Of a DNA stretch of 64,000 bases, positions 22,220 through 31,796 are shown one piece after another. Position 1 is the stretch's first letter. Every line of letters begins with the position of its first letter. Source of the stretch: CAXXOK01 sp963674895 (lineage in GTDB: Bacteria; Bacillota; Clostridia; Christensenellales; Aristaeellaceae); NCBI GenBank assembly GCA_963674895.2, contig CAXXCY010000001.1, forward strand, positions 682,001-746,000. Direction: 5' to 3'. Under the pieces are notes generated by a model. The model searched no databases. It was not told the DNA's origin and saw nothing but the letters and a program-made list of their open reading frames with translations. Both the position numbers and the translations under genes were made by a program.

Positions 22220-24127
22220 CTAATGTGCCTTCCGTTTTGCTTTTTTATATACAACAATGGCGATTCCGGCGAGGGCCAGCAGCGCGAGCGATAGGAACAC
22301 AAACGGAGACGCTGCCATGGGATCGCCGGTCGGCGGGAGCAGTTCCCATTGCGCGTATAAGGTCATGCTTGGAGAGGCGAGAGTCAAGGTGCTGTAGGGA
22401 TAGTAGGTTGTTCCTTTGCCGTACGGGTCCGTATTCCAGAAGGTAAACCGAAATCCGATATTCTGAAAGCCGATATCCTGCTTCACGGTGGCAATCATGC
22501 CCGGCACAATCGCCGAATTCGTTACGGTACCCTCCCCGCCGTTGGCGCTGTATACAATACGGTTGAGCAGGAAGTATCCGCCTGTAGCGGATGTCCAGGG
22601 GCTTACTCCGGTACCGGGCAAGCCATATATCGTGCCGAAGACGACTTCCATCGGCTCATACGCATCCGTTGTCGTCTTATGGCTGTGCGGCACAGGAAGC
22701 GTGGGCGGCAGGCAATTGTCGTATCTGAGGAACACCGACGCCGTGCCTGAAATCGTGAGCGCTCCATCCGTCCCTGCGCTGCCGGAGCCGATATCGAAAG
22801 CACTGTGGGAAACGTCGCCCTGCGCGTACGTAATGCCGCCCGATATGATGATGGTTCCGCCGCTGCCGCCGGCGGTCCCGTTCGAATCGCCTCCGCCGCC
22901 GATCCCCGCGCCGTATTCTCCGCCGGTGGCGACCACCCTGCCGTCCTCGATCGTAATCTCGCCACCCTCGCCGCTGTCGGCGCCAAGCGTATACCCGCTC
23001 AAGATGAATTTATTGCCGCCTCCGATGCCCGCGCCGCCGGCTGATCCGTTTGCCGTTATATCGCCGCCCGATATCGTGATCACGCCGCCATCGTTCCATG
23101 CGCCGCCGCCGATGCCCGCGCTGCCATAATATTCGTTACCCGTGGGATCGCTGCTTGCGGTAACCACGCCGCCCGTTATCGTAATCACGCCGCCCTCGCC
23201 GCTGAAACCGCCGCCGATGCCCGCGCCGGAGCCGAGCACCGAGCCGTTTTTACTGCTATTGGCGGCAACCACGCCGCCCGCTATCGTGATGACGCCGCCG
23301 CTGCCGTTCCCGGCAATGAGGATGTTGGTGCCGGACACATAGGCCGGACAGGCGCCGCCGCCGATACCCGCGCCGCCGATGCCAATCGCGGTAACGCTGC
23401 CGCCTTCGATCGTGATTGTACCGCCCGAGCCCATACCTCCGCCGCCGATGCCTGCGCCTTCTATTCCGCCGTTTGCGGCCACCGTGCCGCCTTTGATCGT
23501 GATTACACCGCCGCCGCCTCCGTCTGTTGTGATGGTGTCGCCCGAAAAGCCGGTTATTTCGCCGGAGCCGCCGCCAATGCCCGCGCCGGCATACCCTCCG
23601 TTTGATGTGATTGTGCCGCTTTCCATGGTGATGGAGCCGCCGTTAGACTGCCGTCCGGCGCCGATGCCCGCGCCGTAGCTTCCGCCGTTGGCGCTTAACG
23701 TTCCGCTGCCCGATATCGTAAGGGCGCTGCCGTCTTCCACCCGGACGCCCGGTTCGCCATATCCGCTGGTCAGGGAAGAGCCGCCCGCGAGCGTCAGCGT
23801 ATTGCCCGCGCTGCTGAACGCCAGCGCGCATGCGCCCGACAACGCGCTGTTGTCGATCAGGACACCGTTGATCGTCAGCTTTGTGCCGGCGTCTATGCAA
23901 TCAATCCTCAGGTTGGTGTACGTCGCGCCGGAGGTGTTCGTCAGCGTCACCGTCAATCCGGCGGCCGAAGCCAGCGAATCAATGGTAAGGATCGAATCGT
24001 TGCCAAAGGCGCCGATATCGTAGGTCCCGTCGGTATCGATCGTGCCGCTTGCCGCGTACGCAACCCATGGAAAACATGAGACGGCAAAAAGAATTGTCAG
24101 CAATATCGGCCAGGACTTCTTCTTCAT
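22220..24127 (-). CDS. LPxTG-type cell-wall anchored Gly-rich repeat protein
   Basis: 635 residues from ATG 24127 (AAGGAGAG 6 nt upstream). Order: signal peptide (MKKKSWPILL...), a beta-strand region, about a dozen repeats built on GAGIGGG and GGVITI(S/K/A)GG motifs, a Listeria-Bacteroides (InlB B-like) repeat near residues 535-595, then LPPTG, a hydrophobic helix and KKAKRK. The last three form a sortase sorting signal, so the protein should be linked to peptidoglycan. The Gly-rich repeats resemble right-handed beta-helix or filament-like adhesin modules. No sortase gene is in the window. Confidence 0.85.
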   Translation of the reverse strand: MKKKSWPILLTILFAVSCFPWVAYAASGTIDTDGTYDIGAFGNDSILTIDSLASAAGLTVTLTNTSGATYTNLRIDCIDAGTKLTINGVLIDNSALSGACALAFSSAGNTLTLAGGSSLTSGYGEPGVRVEDGSALTISGSGTLSANGGSYGAGIGAGRQSNGGSITMESGTITSNGGYAGAGIGGGSGEITGFSGDTITTDGGGGGVITIKGGTVAANGGIEGAGIGGGGMGSGGTITIEGGSVTAIGIGGAGIGGGACPAYVSGTNILIAGNGSGGVITIAGGVVAANSSKNGSVLGSGAGIGGGFSGEGGVITITGGVVTASSDPTGNEYYGSAGIGGGAWNDGGVITISGGDITANGSAGGAGIGGGNKFILSGYTLGADSGEGGEITIEDGRVVATGGEYGAGIGGGGDSNGTAGGSGGTIIISGGITYAQGDVSHSAFDIGSGSAGTDGALTISGTASVFLRYDNCLPPTLPVPHSHKTTTDAYEPMEVVFGTIYGLPGTGVSPWTSATGGYFLLNRIVYSANGGEGTVTNSAIVPGMIATVKQDIGFQNIGFRFTFWNTDPYGKGTTYYPYSTLTLASPSMTLYAQWELLPPTGDPMAASPFVFLSLALLALAGIAIVVYKKAKRKAH

Positions 24128-24647
24128 AGGGCTCTCCTTACCTGTTTGCGGCGGGCTGTTGTTCATTTGTGATGGTAATAGCGCGTCGGTCCGGTTCCGG
24201 AGCGGTGCGTGGAAGGAACGTACCGTGACGCCTGCTTTGGTTCTCCCCCAAAGCGGTCCGGAAGCCATAAGAAAATACGGAATACAACGATGCATGGAAG
24301 CGCATGATTTCTGTCCAATGAGGGCTGTGGAATGGTATACGGTTCACACAATGAATAGCCATTTCGCCATCGTTCCGGTTTTTCCCTGTATATTGTGAAA
24401 AGATGAACCTATAAATGTTTACGCGCTCATGTATGGCGGGTGTATAAGGCGCCGCCGCGGGCGGCATCCGGCAACCGAAGGATGGTTAGGTTCAAGACCG
24501 TCCACCCGCGTAAGCTGCTCATGGATTCCCAGCATGGCCGCACGAGCCGGGTCTGTTGCTGAATTTCTCCCGTTCCCGGTTCCTGCTGCGCTTACGAACA
24601 AGCATCCACGGACGGAGCACACCTTGCCCCGGGCACCCGGAGAACAG
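24128..24647. other. Intergenic region upstream of the LPxTG gene
   Basis: No convincing gene. At about 24436-24512 the DNA can fold into a multi-branched structure: outer GCGGGTG/CACCCGC, plus inner GCATCC/GGATG and GGATGGT/ACCGTCC. It lies about 310 nt upstream of the LPxTG gene start, in what could be its 5' leader on the minus strand. I could not match it to a known riboswitch or tRNA. Confidence 0.3.
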
Positions 24648-24680
24648 AAAAGCCTGTATCCGCAAGGATTACAGGCTTTT
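24648..24680. terminator. Bidirectional intrinsic terminator
   Basis: AGCCTGTA/TACAGGCT with A-run before and T-run after. Downstream of the TP-repeat protein gene on the minus strand. Confidence 0.75.
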
Positions 24681-24782
24681 CTTGTTCCAGCTCGGCATTT
24701 GATATCCGCCTGCCGTGTCATAATAATGATGCAGCATGCTTCGTATACAATCCGCGAAAGGAAAGCATGAAAGCGTTTTTAA

Positions 24783-25937
24783 TTAATTACCGGAGGGCTC
24801 GTCTGCGGGAGTTTCCGCGGGTTCCGGTGTGGGGGTATCGGCAGGCTCCGGCGTCGGCGTTGATTCGGGTACGGGCGTTGCCGTAGGTTCCGGCGTCGGC
24901 GTTGATTCGGGCGCTGGTGTTGCCGTAGGTTCCAACGAAGGGGAGGGCGCCGTTGTTGGCGCGGGCGTCGCCGTAGGTGTCGGTGTGGGGGTGGGTGTGA
25001 GGGTCGGTGTGGGCGTCGCCGTAGGTGTAGGCGTGGGAGTTGGTGTAGGCGTAGGCGTTGGGGTTGACGTGGGTGTGGGAGTTGGTGTAGGCGTAGGTGT
25101 AGGCGTAGGCGTAGGTGTAGGCGTAGGTGTAGGCGTGGGCGTGGCTTCGTCCTTTTTGCCCGGCAGCACAAGGGTTATGCTTGCGTTGATATAATACTTC
25201 TCGGTAATATACCAAGGCGAATAGTTAACCGACCTGCCGATCATTGTATAAGAGGGTTTCAGGCTCACCGTGTAGCTGTTGCCGCTTCCCGAATACCCGG
25301 GCACGCTCCATGTGGCGCCGTAAAAGTATACATAAATGCTGCTGCTGCTGGCTCCGGACGCCAGCGAGATATTCTGCAGCTGTGCCTGGCCTGTTCCGCT
25401 GGAACTGGTAACGCCGGAGCCGTCCAGGTTTATTGCCTGACCATAATTGTTTTTGCCATATACGCTGAGCGTAAAGCCATAGAACCAGCCGCTGTTCTGC
25501 CTTAGATATTGGTTAGAGTAGTTATCCGGAAGCGTGAACTCAAGATCGAAGTCCAGCGTGTGGTTTGCGTTGTCAACGGAAAGCGTTCCGCCGCTGAAAT
25601 TGCCGCCATACGCTGAGTTCCAGCTCGCGCTTATAAATTCAAAGCTGCTGCCGAATGTCAGAGCGCCGTTGTTTGGGGTCGGCGTGGGAGTAGGTGTAGG
25701 TGTGGGAGTTGGTGTTGGGGTCGGCGTGGGAGTAGGTGTGGGTGTGGGCGTAGGGGTCGGCGTGGGCGTAGGCGTAGGCGTGGGCACCGCGCTGAGGTCA
25801 GGCGATACCGATACGCTGAAAGAGCGGGAAATAAAGTACGCGCCGACTGCGCCGTACACAATCGACAAAACCAGACTGATCGCCAGGATTGCGGCAAGAT
25901 GCCGCACCGTGTTGCGTCTGTTTCCCCGTGCTTTCAT
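24783..25937 (-). CDS. Membrane-anchored protein with two Thr-Pro repeat linkers
   Basis: 384 residues from ATG 25937 (weak GAAGAGTG ribosome site); a start 22 codons upstream has none. Order: short basic cytoplasmic tail, one signal-anchor helix (residues ~12-37), a (TP)n linker, a ~180-residue beta-rich domain starting NNGALTFGSSFEF, then a longer TP/PTPEP linker to the C-terminus. I do not recognise the central domain; its aromatic-rich strands suggest a carbohydrate- or ligand-binding module. The linkers would span the cell wall. The two TP tracts make long GC-rich low-complexity DNA prone to length change. Confidence 0.7.
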   Translation of the reverse strand: MKARGNRRNTVRHLAAILAISLVLSIVYGAVGAYFISRSFSVSVSPDLSAVPTPTPTPTPTPTPTPTPTPTPTPTPTPTPTPTPTPTPNNGALTFGSSFEFISASWNSAYGGNFSGGTLSVDNANHTLDFDLEFTLPDNYSNQYLRQNSGWFYGFTLSVYGKNNYGQAINLDGSGVTSSSGTGQAQLQNISLASGASSSSIYVYFYGATWSVPGYSGSGNSYTVSLKPSYTMIGRSVNYSPWYITEKYYINASITLVLPGKKDEATPTPTPTPTPTPTPTPTPTPTPTPTSTPTPTPTPTPTPTPTATPTPTLTPTPTPTPTATPAPTTAPSPSLEPTATPAPESTPTPEPTATPVPESTPTPEPADTPTPEPAETPADEPSGN

Positions 25938-26122
25938 ACGATCACTCTTCAGCGGTTTGGGATATGTGTTGCGGGCATCACGGAAACGATGATACGGGTC
26001 CATGAACGCGATAAACGGCGGTACGGCTGGCCGGCAGACTGTTTTATGAAGCTCCGCCGTGCAGGGCGTGTACCCTGCACGGCAGCCGACTTACGGATTA
26101 TCCCGTAAGCATATCCGCACTG

Positions 26123-26659
26123 TTAGACAGTCTGCGTCGCAACCACGGTCAGGTTCAGGCCCGTCGCGACGGACACCTTGCTCTTGCCGGCATTGGTCTG
26201 TCCTTCGTTGCTGCCTCCGTCATCCGCCCAGTTGACGACGACCTTGTAGTCCTCGTCGAATAGCACGCCGGCGCTGGAATTCGCCGTATACGTGATTTGC
26301 CCGTCGGAGTATTCGCCTACCTCTTCATCCTTATAGTAGAGCGTAGCCTTCAGCCCGGGCATCTGGCCCGCGGCCTGCTTGTAATCGATGGTCACTTTGA
26401 AGGTCAGGGGCACTTCCGCAACCGGGCCGCCTTCGCTGTCGACGTTCGCGATGGAAAAATCGTACTCCATCGATTCCGTCGGAGCCAGGTTGATCGAGGT
26501 CTTGTCGTTGGCGATCTTACCGTCGGCGCTGAACGCGAAACGCTTCGCTTCGATTTTTTCGGTATCCGTCAGCGTTTTCGTATAGACGGCAAGGGTGCCG
26601 GCTGTCAGGGACGTCAGGATCGCAAGCGCGAGGATCACGAGAAACAACTTCTTTTTCAT
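26123..26659 (-). CDS. SipW-type signal peptide secreted protein (TasA/camelysin-like)
   Basis: 178 residues. The N-terminus KKKLFLVILALAIL followed by TAGTLAVYTKTLTDTEK is the SipW-dependent signal-peptide pattern found in TasA, camelysin and related fibre proteins. The mature part is beta-rich with no cysteine. Length and composition suit a small fibre-forming or matrix protein. ATG 26659 follows GAGGAGAG. It is upstream of the TP-repeat and LPxTG genes on the same strand, so the three may build one surface structure; separate terminators argue against one transcript. No SipW peptidase is in the window. Confidence 0.7.
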   Translation of the reverse strand: MKKKLFLVILALAILTSLTAGTLAVYTKTLTDTEKIEAKRFAFSADGKIANDKTSINLAPTESMEYDFSIANVDSEGGPVAEVPLTFKVTIDYKQAAGQMPGLKATLYYKDEEVGEYSDGQITYTANSSAGVLFDEDYKVVVNWADDGGSNEGQTNAGKSKVSVATGLNLTVVATQTV

Positions 26660-26749
26660 GAATATCTACTCTCCTCTGATTTCAAACTTGACCACTTCCG
26701 ACCGTGCGGTAAAATCGTTTCAGGGGTGTTTGGTCAGTCCGTGTAACAG

Positions 26750-26777
26750 ACTATATCAAATACTTATTAATTTGTAA
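26750..26777 (-). promoter_or_regulatory. Putative promoter of the SipW-type protein gene
   Basis: On the minus strand TTACAA and TATAGT are 16 nt apart, in an AT-rich region about 90 nt before the start codon. The rest of the 26660-27125 gap is AT-rich with no gene that I can support. Confidence 0.35.
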
Positions 26778-27125
26778 ATATGTTCGTAACAATTTATTAA
26801 AATTATTTTTTGCAGCGCAATACTAATGTAATTTCAGATGGCAAAATACGGGCTGAACGGCGCTGTTTACAAGCCGTTGCGTTGAATACGGATTACAACA
26901 TTATTTGTTTAATTGCTGTAATATATTCTTAACAATTAACCGGATCGACCTGGTTTGACGGCGTGCATCGCGGCAGCAGCCGGAGTTCGAGCCGGCGACC
27001 GCTGCGGGCGATTGCGCCGCGCCCTTACGGCCTTCCGGGGTCAGGAGGAAACCGCAGGCGCCGTACGGAGAGCCCTGCCTGGCTTTGCGAAACCGGCTGC
27101 CCCAAGAAACAGGGAGGATGACCGC

Positions 27126-28475
27126 CTATACGGACACAACCCTGTTTCGGCCGGTGTTTTTCGCCTGGTACATGGCGTTGTCGGCCAAATTGATAAACTG
27201 CTGAATGTCGGCGATGTCCTTGTTCGGATAGGTGGCGGTGCCCAAACTCACGGTAGCGCGGATTTCATGATTCTCGCTTTTCAAAACGGAATCTTTCACC
27301 GTGATGCGGATTCGTTCGGCGATCAGCGATACGTCGTGCTGGCTTGCGCCGGGCAGAACGCAAAGAAATTCTTCGCCGCCATAGCGGATGAGTATATCGC
27401 CCTCACGGATCGCTGCCTTGATGGCTTTGGCAATGAGCATGATGATCCTGTCCCCGATCGTATGCCCGTACGTATCGTTGATGACTTTGAAATGATCGAT
27501 ATCCAGCATGATCAGCGATAGCGATGCGTTGGAACGGATACAGCGGCCGAACTCCTCCTGAATTCGCTGGTTGCCGAAGCGGCGGTTGTAGATTCCCGTA
27601 AGCGAATCCAGCGCCGCCAGCTGCTGCATTTGCTGATGCGTGATCGCGTTATTAAAGGCCAGGGAGAGAAGCGGGCCGTAGAGCGAGAGGCGGTCCAGCG
27701 CGCTTTGGGAAAACGCTGTCACGCTTCCCAAAACAATCACGCCGATTAATACCTGTTTATACAGGATCGGTTCAATAATCAATTCTTTGGGCTGGTATTC
27801 CGTCAGCACGCCGTCCAGAACGATATCCGCCGGAAACCGCAGCACCTGGCGCGTGCTGGTTTGCATCGTATGTTTCACCAGCGCATTGTCCCTGAGGTGT
27901 TGATCGTCCTTTATGGCAAACGAAGCCGCTTTGAAGAGTTCGCCGTTGCGTTCCACAAGGATTGCGCCCCCCGCGGCCTGCAGCGTAAGCATGAGCCGCA
28001 AAAGCGTTTCGTATGCCAGCGTTTCCAGCTCCAGGTAGGCCGTTAGCATACCGGAAAACAGCTGCAAATCCGCTTGCTTTTCCAGTACGGTGGACAGCGT
28101 CTCAAGCAGGCCGTTGAAGGCCGCCGCGCTTTCTCCCAGCTCGTCCTCCGAATCGACCGCGACGGTGCAGGTTTCGGGCGTGCACTCGGTGTTCCTGGGG
28201 TCAAAGTCACGCGCCGATAGAATGCCTTCCACGTGTTTCATTTGTTTGGACAGCTGCCGAATCCGCGATCCGACCACTTTTCTGGCAAGCGTAATATTCA
28301 TCAGCGCCAGCAGGATACCGGCCGCGATACACGCGCAAAAAAACAGCGGCTGCATCGCGACGTCTTTCTGTGCGCCCAGCAGCATCACAAAGAATGGGAA
28401 AAACGCGCCGATGACGACGCCCAGCAGGATCATAAAAATGGCAAGGTCGCTGAAGATCCTCTTGGTAATTCTCAT
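27126..28475 (-). CDS. Membrane diguanylate cyclase (GAF-GGDEF)
   Basis: 449 residues. Two N-terminal helices (residues ~10-65), a short HAMP-like/linker region, a GAF-like sensor (about 130-285) and a C-terminal GGDEF domain. The active site is intact as GGEEF near residue 367. Five residues before it is REGD, the RxxD inhibitory site for c-di-GMP feedback. It should therefore make c-di-GMP from GTP under product inhibition. Start ATG 28475 has GGAG 8 nt upstream; the ATG two codons earlier is too close to that site. c-di-GMP often controls surface structures such as those encoded just downstream. Confidence 0.9.
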   Translation of the reverse strand: MRITKRIFSDLAIFMILLGVVIGAFFPFFVMLLGAQKDVAMQPLFFCACIAAGILLALMNITLARKVVGSRIRQLSKQMKHVEGILSARDFDPRNTECTPETCTVAVDSEDELGESAAAFNGLLETLSTVLEKQADLQLFSGMLTAYLELETLAYETLLRLMLTLQAAGGAILVERNGELFKAASFAIKDDQHLRDNALVKHTMQTSTRQVLRFPADIVLDGVLTEYQPKELIIEPILYKQVLIGVIVLGSVTAFSQSALDRLSLYGPLLSLAFNNAITHQQMQQLAALDSLTGIYNRRFGNQRIQEEFGRCIRSNASLSLIMLDIDHFKVINDTYGHTIGDRIIMLIAKAIKAAIREGDILIRYGGEEFLCVLPGASQHDVSLIAERIRITVKDSVLKSENHEIRATVSLGTATYPNKDIADIQQFINLADNAMYQAKNTGRNRVVSV

Positions 28476-28509
28476 ACGCATATCTCCATGTCTATCGGTA
28501 TTAACAAAA

Positions 28510-28544
28510 ACATCTGTCGTATACTATTCATTCAGGACAGATGT
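28510..28544. promoter_or_regulatory. Inverted repeat upstream of the diguanylate cyclase gene
   Basis: ACATCTGTC (28510-28518) and GACAGATGT (28536-28544) are perfect inverted repeats 17 nt apart, about 40 nt before the start codon. They could be an operator or a leader hairpin. Confidence 0.45.
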
Positions 28545-28775
28545 CATGTGCCATGGTAGATATTATTCTATAGAAATTTTTCTCTGTCAAGAGAGGGTTT
28601 TGCGGGTGTCCGGGAAAGCCGGCCGCCTGTCTCATTATATGTACCGTGAGTATTGGGCAACGGCCGGGATCAGGTTAGGAATCAGAATTTGTGCCGGCGA
28701 TAGGTTCTTGCCGCTGCCAGCCAACGCTGATGTTGGCCGGAAAACCCTGCCGCAGAGCAGACAGTTTTCGGCCTG

Positions 28776-28925
28776 CTACTTTTGCGGGTTCTCCGCCAGA
28801 TAGTGCTCGACCCTGTTTTGCGCGTTGGCGCGGATGCTGTAAAAGTAGAACGGGTAATCGTAGGTATGGTATACGCCCCCGGCAGTAAGAATAGGGAGAC
28901 CATGATCATAACAGCGGAAAGACAT
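28776..28925 (-). CDS. Small hypothetical protein
   Basis: 49 residues starting MSFRCYDHG and ending LAENPQK, with many Tyr residues. Start ATG 28925 is chosen because AGGAGGAG lies 5 nt upstream, an unusually good site. There are no membrane segments. I do not recognise it. Confidence 0.5.
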   Translation of the reverse strand: MSFRCYDHGLPILTAGGVYHTYDYPFYFYSIRANAQNRVEHYLAENPQK

Positions 28926-28985
28926 GGGTACTCCTCCTATGATTCGCTTTTTTCCTATCATAATCCCGAACGGGGAAGCCGTCAA

Positions 28986-29660
28986 CCTTGAAAATATTGA
29001 ATATTAACCGTGTATGATAATAAAGGATTAGGTGGCACTGGGAATAACGGTTGAAAGCAATATACTGTGAAGCCCGGTTGGGGTGTGTGGAAGGTTATAA
29101 GGTTGTTGTTTGGGGATACACGCCCGGAAGGTTGTAGTGATTTATTTTTATCGGGATGGTGTCAATTTTGGATTGGTAGATGGCGTTTGTCTATTCCTGA
29201 ACGGGAAAAAAGATGAAAAAATGCCTGTTTTGGGCACTCTGCAAATCGGCTTAGTATGCATAGGAGAACAAAGAACCCATCTATGCCCAGTACGCATGAT
29301 TTCTTTTAAATATAGTCTGAAGAATGACGTGAGTATAAGACACAAATGGTCGCTTTACTATTACTCGGATTTTTTCCTCGTGTTTGTCTCAATATAAACC
29401 AGTCAGAGTGCAAGAGGAATTTAATGTGGTCATGTATGGATTTGATAGAGAGAGTATCTATTAACCGATGGGGATGTAGGTTCAAGTCAGTCCTCTTGAT
29501 TTTATTGTCATTTGTTGCACTGCCACAAAAGTACGCTTGTAACTTATATTCTTGGTTTGCTTTAGATATAGCACAAAAACCCGCTGGGGGCACACGCTAC
29601 TCGAATGTTTGGAGAGTCGTGATGTTGAACACCTACCTGAATATGAGGAAATCTAGTTTG
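28986..29660. other. AT-rich intergenic DNA at the left side of an island
   Basis: The base composition falls sharply here compared with the surrounding genes. Short open frames are present but have no ribosome sites or recognisable product. I see no terminal repeat or integrase. Confidence 0.4.
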
Positions 29661-31502
29661 TTACTTTATAACTTCAGTATTTTCAATGTCTTTTGGCAAT
29701 ATCAGCGAACCAATTTTTATTTCCTTTGTTGCAGTTGCAGGTATACCAAGATCTATCCAATCCATATTGCTTTTTACTACACGAAGCATCTCCTTTATCT
29801 CTTTGTTTTGAAGAACATTTTTATCAAAAGAGAATTGCAACGGGGGGTGTTCTAATGATTCATAAAGTGAGCGTATACTTTTCTCATCTCCAGACGCAAG
29901 TTGCATTAACAAACGTGAAACAATTGTATTATCTCGAGATGCTTTTTCCAGAATACTCTTAAGCGCATTCCTTGTAGTAACAAATATTCCAGTGTTCCAC
30001 AAATATTCGTTTCTTTGATTGTCGACTTCATTATAATAGGGTTTTTGTTCTTCTCTCGTTTGTGGCTTTTCTAAAAACTCAGCAACCGTACCATTTTTTC
30101 CAAGAGTTATATAACCAAAATCCTCACAAAAATACTGAGGTTTAACACCGATCAAGACAAACGCATTCTGCTTGGTTGCACAATCGATGGCGCTATTTAT
30201 TGTCTTTTGGTACTCTCCAATATCATTAATCCTGTGATCTGTTGGCGCAATAATGAAAACACCATTACTTAATATATCTTTGTAGTGGTACATTACATAG
30301 CTAATAGCTAGTAATGTACCAGTACTTCTCGGTTCTATAAGCACCTCATTGAATTGATAATTATGTATGATAGAACTACATTTTTCTTCGTCAGTTACAC
30401 AAATTATTCTATCTGAGATATGATTTGCCCTGATGATTGCATTACACAGTAATGTTTTTCCGTTGTAGTCAATTAAATTATATTTTTGTGTGTGCTGTGG
30501 GATAATCCCCTGAAGCCTCTTTGCGTTTCCTCCCGCTAAAAGCACATTGACTACTTTTCTTGGTGTGTGTTTTGTTTTCCTTAATTCCTTCAACCATTTA
30601 TATGCATTGCAACTGAAAAATATAGATACTATAAGACTTTCCACAAAAGCAATTTTCTTGTTTATTGGATCAAGAATAAATTTATCTTGTGTTTGCGGAT
30701 AAATAAAAAAGATTATTAAGATAATAATCAATAGTGATATGGAGATATGGGTTATCAGCGGAAGCTCATATAAAAAGTCTATAAGTACACTCTTTTTAAA
30801 TCTTTTTATTGAGATATAATTTGTGATCAACTGCCTTAACATATTAGAAATAACAATAATAATGACACAAATAAAACTTGATAAGAATAAAAACAACCAG
30901 TCGTTGTCATTTAGCGCTTTTGCCGGGGTGCTTGCTGAGTAATAGAGCGAAAGAGTTGCATTAATTAGAATCCCCGTGGAAAATATAACTATTGTCCACA
31001 ATCCTGTTTTCCATAATTTATATGAGCTTATCGAACTGAAACTGCTTATCCTCTTTTTCTTTCGTAAATTTGATTCTACGAATGCACTTGATTTAAAATT
31101 ATTATCGTCGGTTAAATACGTTCGCGATTCAGTCTTTACACTTGTCTGTGGCAAAGAGTATCCAAGTGATCGTAGTTGTTTTTCTATACTTTCGAGTTGT
31201 TCGGCATCCATAATCTCCATAAAACGGTTCCTTTCAAACAATTGTATTGAAAAAAAACCGATAAAAATGGATATAATGGAAGCAACCACAACAGAAACGG
31301 GGTCTGAATCTTTACCTAATGCGATCAAGTATAAAAATGCTTGAGCTGTTAGGTTTGTTAATGGAACATTCCAAAACAATTCATTATGACTTAATCGTGA
31401 GGCTGTGAGTGCTTGATAAAGTGATAACAATACATTTACGTTGGGATTATCCTTTTCATGAGTTATATCAATACAAACTCTCTTCTTTTTTATGAATTTC
31501 AT
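29661..31502 (-). CDS. Six-helix membrane protein fused to a mannose-1-phosphate guanylyltransferase-like domain
   Basis: 613 residues. The N-terminal ~300 carry about six hydrophobic helices (near 45-63, 69-88, 168-187, 202-222, 248-267, 283-300) and a charged cytoplasmic segment. The C-terminal ~295 are a sugar-nucleotide transferase domain. It has LLAGGNAKRLQ (321-331, the nucleotide loop), EPRSTGTLLA (390-399, cf. EPxxRNTAPA of ManC), PTDHRI (420-425), a GYI strand, FLEKP and NTGIF. Known ManC proteins are soluble, so this fusion is unusual. The DNA is AT-rich and alone in an island. It could make a nucleotide sugar at the membrane or be a signalling or defence effector; this is inference. 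Confidence 0.75.
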   Translation of the reverse strand: MKFIKKKRVCIDITHEKDNPNVNVLLSLYQALTASRLSHNELFWNVPLTNLTAQAFLYLIALGKDSDPVSVVVASIISIFIGFFSIQLFERNRFMEIMDAEQLESIEKQLRSLGYSLPQTSVKTESRTYLTDDNNFKSSAFVESNLRKKKRISSFSSISSYKLWKTGLWTIVIFSTGILINATLSLYYSASTPAKALNDNDWLFLFLSSFICVIIIVISNMLRQLITNYISIKRFKKSVLIDFLYELPLITHISISLLIIILIIFFIYPQTQDKFILDPINKKIAFVESLIVSIFFSCNAYKWLKELRKTKHTPRKVVNVLLAGGNAKRLQGIIPQHTQKYNLIDYNGKTLLCNAIIRANHISDRIICVTDEEKCSSIIHNYQFNEVLIEPRSTGTLLAISYVMYHYKDILSNGVFIIAPTDHRINDIGEYQKTINSAIDCATKQNAFVLIGVKPQYFCEDFGYITLGKNGTVAEFLEKPQTREEQKPYYNEVDNQRNEYLWNTGIFVTTRNALKSILEKASRDNTIVSRLLMQLASGDEKSIRSLYESLEHPPLQFSFDKNVLQNKEIKEMLRVVKSNMDWIDLGIPATATKEIKIGSLILPKDIENTEVIK

Positions 31503-31646
31503 GACTGCTTATCCTCATAAACAACAGCTACAAACAACGCTTTAGTACAAAATAAATAGCTACACCTTAAGTACTATAATAATATAGTCCTTGTTTCTTT
31601 TCAATATTTAATAAATGTACTTACATGATTTATATATTTGTATCTA

Positions 31647-31796
31647 ACCAATCCGCTGATCGACGTGAAGTTCGCGGACCGGAAGCGCTATTACGATTGC
31701 TTCCAATCCTATCAAAGGGATAACGACGCAAGCCCTATGGTGCGGATGATCGCCGAATACTTGGAAGAGCGGTTCCTTGTCCTCCTAGAGCTATAA
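31647..31796 (+). pseudogene. 3' remnant of a possible Fic-family gene
   Basis: A GC-rich frame without a start reads NPLIDVKFADRKRYYD... to a stop at 31794-31796, ending MIAEYLEERFLVLLEL. It resembles the C-terminus of Fic/DOC family AMP-transferases. It begins abruptly where AT-rich island DNA ends, so the island insertion probably removed the rest of the gene. The Fic identity is from memory of tail sequences and is tentative. Confidence 0.4.

Noticed and set aside
24430..24515. tRNA gene
   Set aside because: No D-arm or correct T-arm, so only a foldable element can be claimed.
24829..25194. Val-Gly repeat protein opposite the TP-repeat gene
   Set aside because: It is the antisense reading of the TP codon repeats.
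29110..29855. Plus-strand frames in the AT-rich island
   Set aside because: No ribosome sites; one overlaps the fusion gene antisense.
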